Assembly: GCA_910586285.1 (NCBI GenBank)
Contig: CAJUGR010000086.1
Coordinates: 1 to 7,787 of the forward strand
DNA length: 7,787 nt
Source: an uncultured Erysipelotrichaceae bacterium
Lineage (GTDB): Bacteria > Bacillota_I > Bacilli_A > Erysipelotrichales > Erysipelotrichaceae
Direction of reading: 5' to 3'
The notes under the pieces are model-generated. The model searched no databases. It worked only from the letters and a program-made list of their open reading frames with translations, and had not been told where the DNA came from. Below, in pieces: positions 1 through 6,194 of this stretch; within the stretch, counting starts at the first letter, position 1, and each line of letters opens with the position of its first letter. The translations under genes and the position numbers were made by a program.

Positions 1-3
1 AAT

Positions 4-39
4 GATATGTATGCGATTCCTTCCGTTTTTATACATATC
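4..39. repeat. 9-bp perfect inverted repeat with 18-bp spacer
   Basis: GATATGTAT at 4-12 is the exact reverse complement of ATACATATC at 31-39. Read on the minus strand, the right arm runs into TATAAA (33-28), and the spacer carries a purine-rich GGAAGGA that could be a ribosome site for a gene starting beyond the left edge. Two readings fit: an operator over a weak leftward promoter, or an RNA hairpin holding a ribosome site in its loop. No T-tract follows, so it is not an intrinsic terminator. The repeat itself is certain; any function is inference. Confidence 0.55.
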
Positions 40-110
40 TGTGTTATCATCAATAAACTTTTCCAATCATAACGAAGCATGCTTGTGACGGCTGTTTCTT
101 CTAATGATAC

Positions 111-134
111 AAAAAAAGGAAGCCTTAGGCTTCC
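111..134 (-). terminator. Intrinsic terminator of the lon-engB unit
   Basis: On the minus strand GGAAGCC (134-128) and GGCTTCC (124-118) form a perfect 7-bp GC-rich stem with a three-base loop, followed by seven T (117-111). The loop bases are TAA (127-125), which is the EngB stop codon. Transcription therefore ends at the last codon of the operon. The run of A upstream of the stem does not pair with the T-tract, so the signal works leftward only. Confidence 0.93.
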
Positions 135-712
135 AAAATCGGTTGTATGGCATTCCACACCTCATCAATTCCCTTTTTGGTTCGTGCGGAAAACGGAATT
201 AATACCTCATCATCGCGCAAATCCAACGCCATACGCAGTTGTTTCATTTGATGAGAAAGCTGCGAGGGTTTTACTTTATCAATCTTGGTGGCGACAATAC
301 AGCATGGAATTTGATAATAACGTGCATACTCTAACATACTGAAATCGTCCTCACTGGGCAAATGACGAGCATCGACCAACATCACCAATCCTTTTTTCTG
401 ACGGCGATGCGCAAAGTAATCCTCCATCATATCCGCAAATTGCATCAGCTGTGCTTTGGAAAGACTCGCAAAGCCATAACCCGGTACATCCACCAACATA
501 TAGCGATCATCGAGATTGAAGAAATTCAACAGTCGCGTTTTCCCCGGAGTATTGCCGACATAAGCCAGTTTTTTTCGTCCGGTTATGGCGTTGATAAAAC
601 TGGATTTTCCCACGTTCGATCTTCCGGCCAATACAATTTCCGGCAAGTCGCTGTCAGGCCAAGAATGACGATCAGGGGCACTGATGATCAGTTCCGCTTT
701 TTGAAACTGCAT
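125..712 (-). CDS. engB: Ribosome-biogenesis GTPase EngB/YsxC
   Basis: Cytoplasmic TRAFAC-class GTPase that binds and helps mature the 50S ribosomal subunit; it is essential in Bacillus (family knowledge). All G motifs are visible in the 195-residue product: G1 GRSNVGKS at 30-37, G2 Thr in NTPGKTR near 55, G3 DVPG at 75-78, G4 TKID at 142-145 and G5 SAR at 175-177. The length is normal for the family. A GTG at 715 is also in frame, but AGGGA at 724-720 sits only 4 bases before it and 7 bases before the ATG at 712, so I choose the ATG. The ribosome site lies inside the end of lon, whose stop is at 716-718, implying translational coupling. The stop codon sits in the terminator loop. Confidence 0.95.
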   Translation of the reverse strand: MQFQKAELIISAPDRHSWPDSDLPEIVLAGRSNVGKSSFINAITGRKKLAYVGNTPGKTRLLNFFNLDDRYMLVDVPGYGFASLSKAQLMQFADMMEDYFAHRRQKKGLVMLVDARHLPSEDDFSMLEYARYYQIPCCIVATKIDKVKPSQLSHQMKQLRMALDLRDDEVLIPFSARTKKGIDEVWNAIQPILEA

Positions 713-715
713 CAC

Positions 716-3043
716 TTAATCCCTGATCAAGGCGATATCCAAAACCTGTGACACTTTTTCCACCGGCACAAACTCAATGGAATTCTTCACAGCTTCCGGA
801 ATATCATCCATATCCTTCACATTGGCTTTGGGAATCACGACCGTCTTAATGCCGCAGCGATGAGCTGCCATGGATTTTTCTTTTAATCCGCCGATCGGTA
901 AAACATTGCCGCGCAGCGTCACCTCTCCGGTCATGGCTACTTCCGATCGCACCTTGGTATTGCTTAGCGAGGATACCAATGCGGTGGTCAAGGTAACCCC
1001 GGCACTCGGTCCATCTTTCGGTACCGCTCCTTCCGGTACGTGAATATGAATATCGTTCTTTTCAAAGAGTTCCGGCTGAATCTTATATTTGGCGGCATTG
1101 GCACGAACATAGTCATAGGCTATGGTAGCACTTTCTTTCATGACATCGCCCAATTGACCGGTAATGACCAGCTTCCCTTTGCCGTCAAAATGCGTAACTT
1201 CAATCTGTAACACATCGCCGCCAAACGCCGTGTAGGCCAAACCGGTAACGGCACCGACCTGATCTTTTTGTTCGCGCTTGCCATATTCAAAGATCTCATG
1301 TCCCAGCCATGTATTAACCAATTTCTTCGTGAGTTTAATTGAGCGCTTATGATCCTTTAAAATCGCCAAGACACTCTTGCGACAAATTGTTGCCAGAGTA
1401 CGCTCTAACTGTCGTACACCGGCTTCTCGGGTATAATAACGAATCATATATAAAATCATATCATCATCAATTTTCAACTGACTTGATTTTAAACCGTTTT
1501 CCTGAATTTGCTTGGGAATCAAATGCGTCTTCGCAATATTAAGTTTCTCTAATTCAGTATAAGAAGATAACTGAATGATCTCCAAACGATCTTTTAATGC
1601 GGCTGGAATATCTTCTAAATAATTCGCTGTCGCAATGAAGAGTACTTTGCTTAAATCATACGGTTCTTCCAAATAGTGATCGGAAAACAGTGCATTTTGT
1701 TCCGGATCCAGTACTTCTAACATAGCACTAGCCGGATCCCCTTTATAATCTGATGCCATTTTGTCGATCTCATCAATCAAGAAGACCGGATTGATCGTTC
1801 CCGCTTTTTTCATTCCCTGAATGAAGCGTCCCGGTAAGCTGCCCAAATAGGTACGGCGATGACCGCGAATTTCACTTTCATCCTTGACACCGCCCAAAGA
1901 GATCTTCACAAACTTGCGATCCAAGGCACGGGCAATGGACTTGGATAACGAAGTTTTTCCGACTCCCGGAGGACCCACCAAGCACAAAATCGGTGCTTTC
2001 AGTGAATTGGTCATCTGTTTAACGGCCAAGTACTCCATAATGCGTTCCTTAACCTTTTCCAGACCATAGTGATCTTCGTCCAGTATTTGCTGAGCCATGT
2101 TTAAATCCTCGTTATCCTTAGATTCCTGCCACCATGGCAATGCTATTACCCAGTCGATATACGTTTTAATCACACCGGATTCTCCGCTCGCTGCCGGCAA
2201 CATTTCATAACGGCTCAGTTCTTCTCTGATTTTTTCTTTGATATTATCCGGATAAGGATTTTCATCCAATTTCTTGCGAATTTCGTCGCTGTCTTTATCC
2301 GAATCTGGGACATCACCCAATTCTTCCTTAATCGCTCGCATCTTTTCACGCAAATAGTATTCCTTCTGCCCTTCTTCAATGCGATTTTTCACCTTTTCAT
2401 TGATGCGATTTTCCATTAAGGACAATTCCTTTTCACTTTCGATCTCCTGTAAAATCAATAAGAGACGCTCATTGATTTCCAAGGTTTCCAATAGTTTCTG
2501 ACGTTTTTCCAGTGAAAACGGAAATAGCTGTGATATTTGATCAGCCAATTGCGGAGCGCTGACTCCTTTGGATAATTCGTTGATCATTTCCTTTGGCATA
2601 TTCTGACTGATCGGCTCCATGTTTTCAAACTGCTTGGCTATTTTTCTTACCAAAGCAATTTCTTCCATCTGATCCTGCAGAATATCGTCTTTTAATTCCA
2701 CATCGGCACACATACTGTGTTCATCATCCATTATGGTAACAATTTTAGCCCGCTGTAATCCACGGAATTTGACACGCAAATAACCATCCATTCTGCGAAT
2801 GTGTTTAATGGTACACAATGTTCCGAACTCATATAAATCCGCAACCCCGGGATTTTCAACGGTTAAATCTTTCTGTGCTACTAAGATAACGTGAGAATCG
2901 CAAGTACTCTGCGCTTCTTCTACCGCATGAACGGACTTACTGCGCCCCACATCGATGATCACTTCCTGATCCGGAAAAATAATGACTCCCCGTGTACATA
3001 CCAACGGGAATTGAATACGATTCTTTTTCGTACTGTTTTCCAT
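716..3043 (-). CDS. lon: ATP-dependent Lon protease (LonA type)
   Basis: Cytoplasmic AAA+ serine protease that unfolds and degrades misfolded and short-lived regulatory proteins. The 775-residue product has the full LonA layout: substrate-binding N-domain about 10-200, a coiled-coil region about 200-300, AAA+ module about 330-580 with Walker A GPPGVGKT (357-364), Walker B FLIDEID (421-427) and DRLE near 485-488, and the protease domain about 590-775. The catalytic dyad is intact: Ser680 in KDGPSAG and Lys723 in GGLKEK. There is no membrane segment, so this is not LonB. The ATG at 3043 is preceded by AAGGAG (3057-3052) with 8 bases of spacing. A terminator separates it from tig upstream; engB follows directly. 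I found no good promoter in the 69-bp gap, so lon is probably fed by read-through or by a promoter inside tig. Confidence 0.97.
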   Translation of the reverse strand: MENSTKKNRIQFPLVCTRGVIIFPDQEVIIDVGRSKSVHAVEEAQSTCDSHVILVAQKDLTVENPGVADLYEFGTLCTIKHIRRMDGYLRVKFRGLQRAKIVTIMDDEHSMCADVELKDDILQDQMEEIALVRKIAKQFENMEPISQNMPKEMINELSKGVSAPQLADQISQLFPFSLEKRQKLLETLEINERLLLILQEIESEKELSLMENRINEKVKNRIEEGQKEYYLREKMRAIKEELGDVPDSDKDSDEIRKKLDENPYPDNIKEKIREELSRYEMLPAASGESGVIKTYIDWVIALPWWQESKDNEDLNMAQQILDEDHYGLEKVKERIMEYLAVKQMTNSLKAPILCLVGPPGVGKTSLSKSIARALDRKFVKISLGGVKDESEIRGHRRTYLGSLPGRFIQGMKKAGTINPVFLIDEIDKMASDYKGDPASAMLEVLDPEQNALFSDHYLEEPYDLSKVLFIATANYLEDIPAALKDRLEIIQLSSYTELEKLNIAKTHLIPKQIQENGLKSSQLKIDDDMILYMIRYYTREAGVRQLERTLATICRKSVLAILKDHKRSIKLTKKLVNTWLGHEIFEYGKREQKDQVGAVTGLAYTAFGGDVLQIEVTHFDGKGKLVITGQLGDVMKESATIAYDYVRANAAKYKIQPELFEKNDIHIHVPEGAVPKDGPSAGVTLTTALVSSLSNTKVRSEVAMTGEVTLRGNVLPIGGLKEKSMAAHRCGIKTVVIPKANVKDMDDIPEAVKNSIEFVPVEKVSQVLDIALIRD

Positions 3044-3072
3044 ACGTTAAACTCCTTTCCACCATAAAGGTC

Positions 3073-3099
3073 AAAAAAGACGCACCCAAAAGCGTCTTT
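3073..3099 (-). terminator. Hairpin terminator between tig and lon
   Basis: On the minus strand AAAGACGC (3099-3092) pairs with GCGTCTTT (3083-3076) around an 8-base loop. The T-run at 3078-3073 overlaps the arm end. It lies 13 bases after the tig stop codon and 16 bases before the AAGGAG of lon. The plus strand also ends in a T-rich run after the second arm, so weak bidirectional activity is possible. The downstream gene is on the same strand with no clear promoter after the hairpin, so partial termination, lowering lon relative to tig, is likely. Confidence 0.8.
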
Positions 3100-3112
3100 C
3101 TTTTCACTTGCT

Positions 3113-4393
3113 TTACTTACCGGCTGTTTCCTTGATCAGCTCCAATGCTTTACGCATCCGCAAGTCATAAGATACTGCATCCTTTGAGATGAGTTGTTTT
3201 ACTTGCTCCGCTTCCATACTGTAAGCCTTGGCAATGCTTTCCATTTCGTTGTCGATTTCTTCGTCGCTGATTTCCAAATTTTCCGCTTTTGCGATTGCTT
3301 CCAGTACCAGACGTGCAGCTATTTTATTTTTCGCATCCATGGCGAATTGTTCGCGCATGGTATCCATCGTCATATTTGTCAATTGCATATAAGCATCTAA
3401 AGAATATCCCTGTGCCTGTAAACGATTGGCAAAATCGTTGATCATGCTGTCGCATTCTTCATCAATCATTACCTGCGGGATTTCCATTTCCGCATTTTCG
3501 ACAACCTTTGTTAACAAATCATTGGTAAAGGTTTCTTCTGCCTGTTGTTCTTTTTGCTCACTCAAATTCTTCAGTGTGTATTCTTTAAATGCCGCAACAC
3601 TCTCAACACCGTCAATCTTTTGTTCTTTTACCATTTCATCGGTAAATTCCGGCAGTTGTTTGTATTTAATTTCATGAACGGTAACCTTAAATACGGCATC
3701 CTGACCGGCCAAATCCGCTGCTTGGTATTCCTTCGGGAAGGTTACCTGTACGTCTTTGGTTTCATCCTTTTTCATTCCGATTAACTGTTCTTCAAAACCG
3801 GGGATAAAAGCACCCGATCCGATTTCTAACGGATAATCTGTACCGGCACCGCCTTCAAAGGCAACACCGTCCTTGAATCCTTCAAAATCAATCACGGCTG
3901 TATCACCGTTTTGAACAGTTTCCTCATCTTCACGAATCATGAAGTCTGCATTGCGCTCCTGAATATGTTTAACCTGCGCATTGACTTCATCATCGCTGAC
4001 CGTCACTGCCTCTTTTTTGACATCCAAGTTACGGTATTCACCCAATTTGACTTCCGGCTTTACCGATATCATGAATTTCAGTGTCACGGATTCTTCATCC
4101 ATATTCTCAATATCCAAGGCGGGACGTCCGACAACTTCCAATTCATGTTCTTTTACCGCATCGCTTAATGCCCCGGTAGCAACTTCATCAATCGCCTCAT
4201 ACATCACATTTTGCGGATGGATGCTGCGCTTCAAAACATTAGCCGGTACTTTACCCTTACGAAATCCCGGCAGCTCCACTTTTTGTGCCAGTTTATGAAA
4301 TGCCTTATCCTGTGCTTTCTTCCAAGTTTCACCAGATACCGTTGCGATAATCTCTCCGGTTGAATGTTCTTTCAATTCCCATGTTGAACTCAT
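3113..4393 (-). CDS. tig: Trigger factor, ribosome-associated chaperone
   Basis: Chaperone and peptidyl-prolyl isomerase that docks at the ribosomal exit tunnel and shields nascent chains. The 426-residue product has the standard three parts: the ribosome-binding N-domain with signature GFRKGKVP at 43-50, an FKBP-type PPIase domain about 162-243 (NGDTAVIDFEG, then FIPGFEEQLIGM), and a long acidic, helical C-terminal cradle to 426. The length is typical. The ATG at 4393 is preceded by AGGAGG (4408-4403) with 9 bases of spacing. It lies 54 bp behind the DUF3196-like gene, and I see no terminator between them. A TATGAT at about 4420 has no good -35 partner, so co-transcription with the upstream gene is likely. 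Confidence 0.97.
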   Translation of the reverse strand: MSSTWELKEHSTGEIIATVSGETWKKAQDKAFHKLAQKVELPGFRKGKVPANVLKRSIHPQNVMYEAIDEVATGALSDAVKEHELEVVGRPALDIENMDEESVTLKFMISVKPEVKLGEYRNLDVKKEAVTVSDDEVNAQVKHIQERNADFMIREDEETVQNGDTAVIDFEGFKDGVAFEGGAGTDYPLEIGSGAFIPGFEEQLIGMKKDETKDVQVTFPKEYQAADLAGQDAVFKVTVHEIKYKQLPEFTDEMVKEQKIDGVESVAAFKEYTLKNLSEQKEQQAEETFTNDLLTKVVENAEMEIPQVMIDEECDSMINDFANRLQAQGYSLDAYMQLTNMTMDTMREQFAMDAKNKIAARLVLEAIAKAENLEISDEEIDNEMESIAKAYSMEAEQVKQLISKDAVSYDLRMRKALELIKETAGK

Positions 4394-4447
4394 ATGTTCC
4401 TACCTCCTATTTGTTTCTCTCTCTTTTATCATAAACATGATGCTGCT

Positions 4448-5173
4448 TCATATACCATGCTTATTTAATAATAATGCAAAACCATGCTCCTGCATCAGTT
4501 GTTTTTGGGTTAAAAACGTTGTAAAGTCTGCTTCATCCCCTTGGGCACATTTCACATAGTATACAATGCTTAATGCCAAAGGAATCCCTTCATCTGCCGC
4601 AATATTGAACGGAAGATGCAAATAGCACTCTTGAATCAAACACTCCATACACATTTTTAAAAATGTTGGATCATCGTTTTCAAACCATTCACATAACGCT
4701 TCGGCAGCGATGACAGCGCCCTGTGCCTGCATAACAGGTTCGATGTAGCATGGAAGAAAAGTGACTTCCAAGCCATCCATGACCGTATGCATCTCCTCAG
4801 CAATATTCTGTTCCATCATCGCATCGATTAACAAGGAACGAACCAAATCGTTCGGATTCTTGTTCAAATATTGTTCAATTTCATTCAGATGATGACGAAG
4901 ATTGCTGTTTTTTAGTAATTCCACCGCCATAAACTGCTCTTCCAGGCTTCCTGCCAGCAATGTCTCGATATCCGCTTCCTCATATCGCTTGGGTGCATTT
5001 TGCCGCAGTTCACTGCGGCACTCATCATGCAGTGTAATCAGAATCGGTTCGATATCTTTGGGAATATAGGCAACCGCCAATTCATCCTCTAGCAGACGAA
5101 TCGCCGCTTGGTAGTTTTCTGCTGCCATATGCTTGCGGATTTTACTCAGGATTTCCTCATAATAGTTTTCCAT
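4448..5173 (-). CDS. DUF3196-like helical-repeat protein
   Basis: Function unknown. The 241-residue product is acidic and almost wholly alpha-helical in composition. Its opening (MENYYEEILSKI, then NYQAAIRLLEDEL and YIPKDIEP) resembles my memory of the DUF3196 family of Mollicutes and Erysipelotrichia, thought to have a TPR-like fold; this is recollection, not a search. The frame runs upstream to a GTG at 5278, which would add a hydrophobic helix. I start at the ATG at 5173 because AGAAAGGA (5188-5181) lies 7 bases before it, the GTG has no ribosome site, and a promoter (5204-5232) lies inside the extension. It is 54 bp upstream of tig, the position held in Bacillus by the TPR protein YsoA, which suggests a role alongside chaperone or ribosome functions. 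It could instead be an unrelated helical protein. Confidence 0.8.
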   Translation of the reverse strand: MENYYEEILSKIRKHMAAENYQAAIRLLEDELAVAYIPKDIEPILITLHDECRSELRQNAPKRYEEADIETLLAGSLEEQFMAVELLKNSNLRHHLNEIEQYLNKNPNDLVRSLLIDAMMEQNIAEEMHTVMDGLEVTFLPCYIEPVMQAQGAVIAAEALCEWFENDDPTFLKMCMECLIQECYLHLPFNIAADEGIPLALSIVYYVKCAQGDEADFTTFLTQKQLMQEHGFALLLNKHGI

Positions 5174-5203
5174 TCGGTCATCCTTTCTAACCCAAACGAT
5201 AAT

Positions 5204-5232
5204 AATATAGCATAAAACAGAAAGTAGCGCAA
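5204..5232 (-). promoter_or_regulatory. Promoter of the DUF3196-like/tig unit
   Basis: Minus strand: TTGCGC (5232-5227), 17-bp spacer, extended -10 TGC-TATATT (5212-5204). Transcription would begin near 5197, giving a leader of about 24 bases that holds AGAAAGGA and leads into the ATG at 5173. The -35 is mediocre but the extended -10 is good. If real, it excludes the longer hydrophobic reading of the gene for this transcript. A second AT-rich candidate, TATAAT in the 5330-5340 area, lacks a -35. Confidence 0.55.
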
Positions 5233-5516
5233 TCAAAAGAAGTTGTTTTACATCGTTTTTCCACTTTATGGGATTCACTCATCGATTTTTGATATTCTAT
5301 ATCGGTCAAGTCATAATATAACCTTTGATTATTATAAGGTAACTGTAAGGAATAAGTATTTTTTCATAGTAGCATTAAAGCTCTACCTGACATGGGGTAT
5401 TAGATGATCCGGTTATTTTCATTGAACTAAGCCAAGACAGTCGCTGTCACGGTGTTTGTAGTAAAGCCATATACCGTACGGACTTATATGTGTAAGTTCC
5501 TTTTTAGCAAAGTATA

Positions 5517-5564
5517 GCGTCCAAGCATAACAAAGGTGAGGCGTCCAAGCATAACAAAGGTGAG
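5517..5564. repeat. Exact 24-bp tandem duplication
   Basis: Bases 5517-5540 and 5541-5564 are identical 24-mers, each starting GCGTCCAAGC and ending AAAGGTGAG, with no gap and no mismatch. Each unit ends in an AGGTGAG that resembles a ribosome-binding site on the plus strand. It lies 21 bp upstream of the extended -10 of the zinc-ribbon gene. Perfect identity points to recent slippage or duplication. Copy number may vary between strains. Confidence 0.95.
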
Positions 5565-5585
5565 GTGGTTTATTCGATGGGAATG

Positions 5586-5594
5586 TGCTATACT
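5586..5594 (+). promoter_or_regulatory. Extended -10 promoter of the zinc-ribbon gene
   Basis: TGC-TATACT at 5586-5594 is a good extended -10 element. The hexamer 17 bp upstream (TGGTTT) is a poor -35, as is often tolerated with an extended -10. Initiation near 5601 would give a leader of about 47 bases before the ATG at 5648. The 24-bp tandem repeat ends 21 bp upstream, where an activator or RNA polymerase alpha contacts could occur. Confidence 0.5.
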
Positions 5595-5647
5595 TAATTC
5601 CTAAGCAAATAACATATCAACAAGTTGAAAATTGGAGAAGAGATTCT

Positions 5648-5851
5648 ATGGACAAAAAGGAAACCATTATTTGTGAGGAATGTGGAAGCAGTTATTTCAA
5701 AGGAACCTCTAAAATGATGAAATTATGTCCTGAATGCTCCCATTACTTATATGGATATCCGAATTGCAATCATGTTTTTAGGGATGGGAGATGTATCTAC
5801 TGCTATTGGGATGGAAGTAAAAGTGATTATATAAAACAGCGGAAACGATAA
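5648..5851 (+). CDS. Small double zinc-ribbon protein
   Basis: Function not recognised. The 67-residue product has eight ligand-type residues in two sets: CEEC (9-12) with CPEC (27-30), and C40-x-H42 with CIYC (49-52). This predicts two treble-clef or zinc-ribbon sites, the second ending in a YWDGSKSDYIK stretch and a basic tail. Such small proteins are usually cytoplasmic nucleic-acid or protein binders. I start at the ATG at 5648, with GGAG (5634-5637) 10 bases upstream; an in-frame GTG at 5585 overlaps the promoter and is unlikely. It is the only plus-strand gene and has its own promoter and terminator. It is richer in A and T than its neighbours, and together with the remnants around it this fits an acquired gene, though that is inference. 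Confidence 0.75.
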   Translation: MDKKETIICEECGSSYFKGTSKMMKLCPECSHYLYGYPNCNHVFRDGRCIYCYWDGSKSDYIKQRKR

Positions 5852-5882
5852 CATTCATATTATCGAATATGCTAACAGCATC

Positions 5883-5916
5883 AAAGGCAGCGTGTACTTT
5901 ATCTGCTGTCTTTTTT
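5883..5916 (+). terminator. Terminator of the zinc-ribbon gene
   Basis: AAAGGCAGC (5883-5891) pairs with GCTGTCTTT (5905-5913), 9 bp with one G-U, around a 13-base loop, then T continues to 5916 (six T from 5911). It lies 31 bases after the stop codon. This supports the zinc-ribbon ORF as a real, monocistronic plus-strand gene. Confidence 0.8.
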
Positions 5917-5944
5917 CATATTGAGAGGAAGTTCTACCTCATCC

Positions 5945-6063
5945 TTAACCTACATCCACTCTATAAACCGGCGGCATGACAAAGCACTGCCCCATCCCTT
6001 TATGATCATAATGTATCGTAATGATTTCTCTTTTTCATCAAATTTTCCGTACGGAGCAATCAC
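5945..6063 (-). pseudogene. Possible frameshifted gene remnant after tRNA-Arg
   Basis: Downstream of the tRNA terminator the minus strand reads as protein in two joined frames. The first, from a GTG at 6063 (open back to 6096), gives VIAPYGKFDEK. At the A5 run (6035-6031) the sense-like reading moves to another frame that continues REIITIHYDHKG and CFVMPPVYRVDVG to a TAA at 5947-5945. One added A would fuse them into about 39 codons. The upstream part, KGFLTG followed by KFDE, loosely recalls an aldo/keto reductase motif, but KGF comes from the terminator hairpin, so the likeness may be chance. No promoter is visible. Treat it as a remnant candidate only. Confidence 0.2.
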
Positions 6064-6070
6064 ACCAGTT

Positions 6071-6094
6071 AAAAACCCCTTAACCAAGGGGTTT
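6071..6094 (-). terminator. Terminator of tRNA-Arg
   Basis: Minus strand: AAACCCCTT (6094-6086) and AAGGGGTTT (6081-6073) form a perfect 9-bp stem with a 4-base loop. T continues to 6071, giving a five-T run (6075-6071). It begins 11 bases after the encoded CCA of the tRNA, as expected for a separately terminated tRNA transcript. Confidence 0.88.
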
Positions 6095-6104
6095 AATTAA
6101 CATT

Positions 6105-6181
6105 TGGCGTCCACGGAGGGATTCGAACCCCCGACCGTGCGCTTAGAAGGCGCATGCTCTATCCAACTGAGCTACGTAGAC
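6105..6181 (-). tRNA. tRNA-Arg, anticodon UCU (reads AGA/AGG)
   Basis: The minus strand folds as a complete 77-base tRNA with encoded CCA. The acceptor stem is GTCTACG with CGTGGAC (one T-G pair) and the discriminator is G. The D arm is GCTC/GAGC, the anticodon stem TGCGC/GCGCA with loop CTTCTAA giving anticodon TCT, the variable loop CGGTC, and the T arm GGGGG-TTCGAAT-CCCTC. The 5' end is at 6181 and the CCA at 6107-6105. All conserved positions seen are normal, with no intron. It has its own promoter and terminator. Confidence 0.97.
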
Positions 6182-6194
6182 AACTGGCTAAGAT

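Larger units (their letters stand above)
5484..5600 (-). pseudogene. Possible gene remnant carrying an 8-codon repeat
   Basis: A minus-strand stretch of 38 codons is open from a TAG (5603-5601) to a TAA (5486-5484). It has no usable start apart from internal ATGs. Its translation reads like a basic C-terminal tail, and contains LTFVMLGR twice in direct succession because of the 24-bp duplication, then YTLLKRNLHI. The duplication is a multiple of three, so it keeps this frame open; it also keeps a plus-strand frame open. The style recalls transposase C-termini, but I cannot name a family. It may equally be chance. It overlaps the plus-strand promoter of the zinc-ribbon gene. Confidence 0.2.
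5174..5647. other. Divergent intergenic region, possible eroded DNA
   Basis: This 474-bp gap separates the minus-strand DUF3196-like gene from the plus-strand zinc-ribbon gene. From the left it holds the DUF3196-like promoter and ribosome site (5181-5232), an AT-rich stretch (5280-5380), a small dyad GACAG-TCG-CTGTC near 5436-5448, a CCGTACGG palindrome (5474-5481), a 24-bp tandem duplication (5517-5564) and the zinc-ribbon promoter (5586-5594). Short open stretches on both strands lack start codons and look like remnants at best. No complete gene, tRNA or insertion sequence is visible. Confidence 0.6.

Noticed and set aside
75..84. AAGCATGCTT palindrome
   Set aside because: Only 10 bp, with no nearby promoter or repeat partner; chance is sufficient.
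79..342. Plus-strand 87-codon ORF over engB
   Set aside because: It is a shadow of engB, running across the terminator with no ribosome site.
3046..3074. TTGACC-17-TTTAAC as a lon promoter on the minus strand
   Set aside because: The -10 matches only four of six, and the start would fall inside the first codons of lon, giving a leaderless message despite a good AAGGAG site.
4416..4432. ATCAT/ATGAT hairpin between the DUF3196-like gene and tig
   Set aside because: Only a 5-bp AT-rich stem with no T-tract, so not a terminator.
5391..5495. Plus-strand open stretch reading DDPVIFIELSQDSRCHGVC
   Set aside because: It reads somewhat like protein, but has no start codon or ribosome site, spans only 34 codons, and is opposite to another open stretch; no family could be named.
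5856..5871. CATATT-ATCG-AATATG hairpin after the zinc-ribbon stop
   Set aside because: An AT-only 6-bp stem without a T-tract; the real terminator is the hairpin at 5883-5916.
5875..5909. ACAGCA/TGCTGT pairing that competes with the zinc-ribbon terminator stem
   Set aside because: It lies after the stop codon, where attenuation would have no gene to control, and the stem is short.
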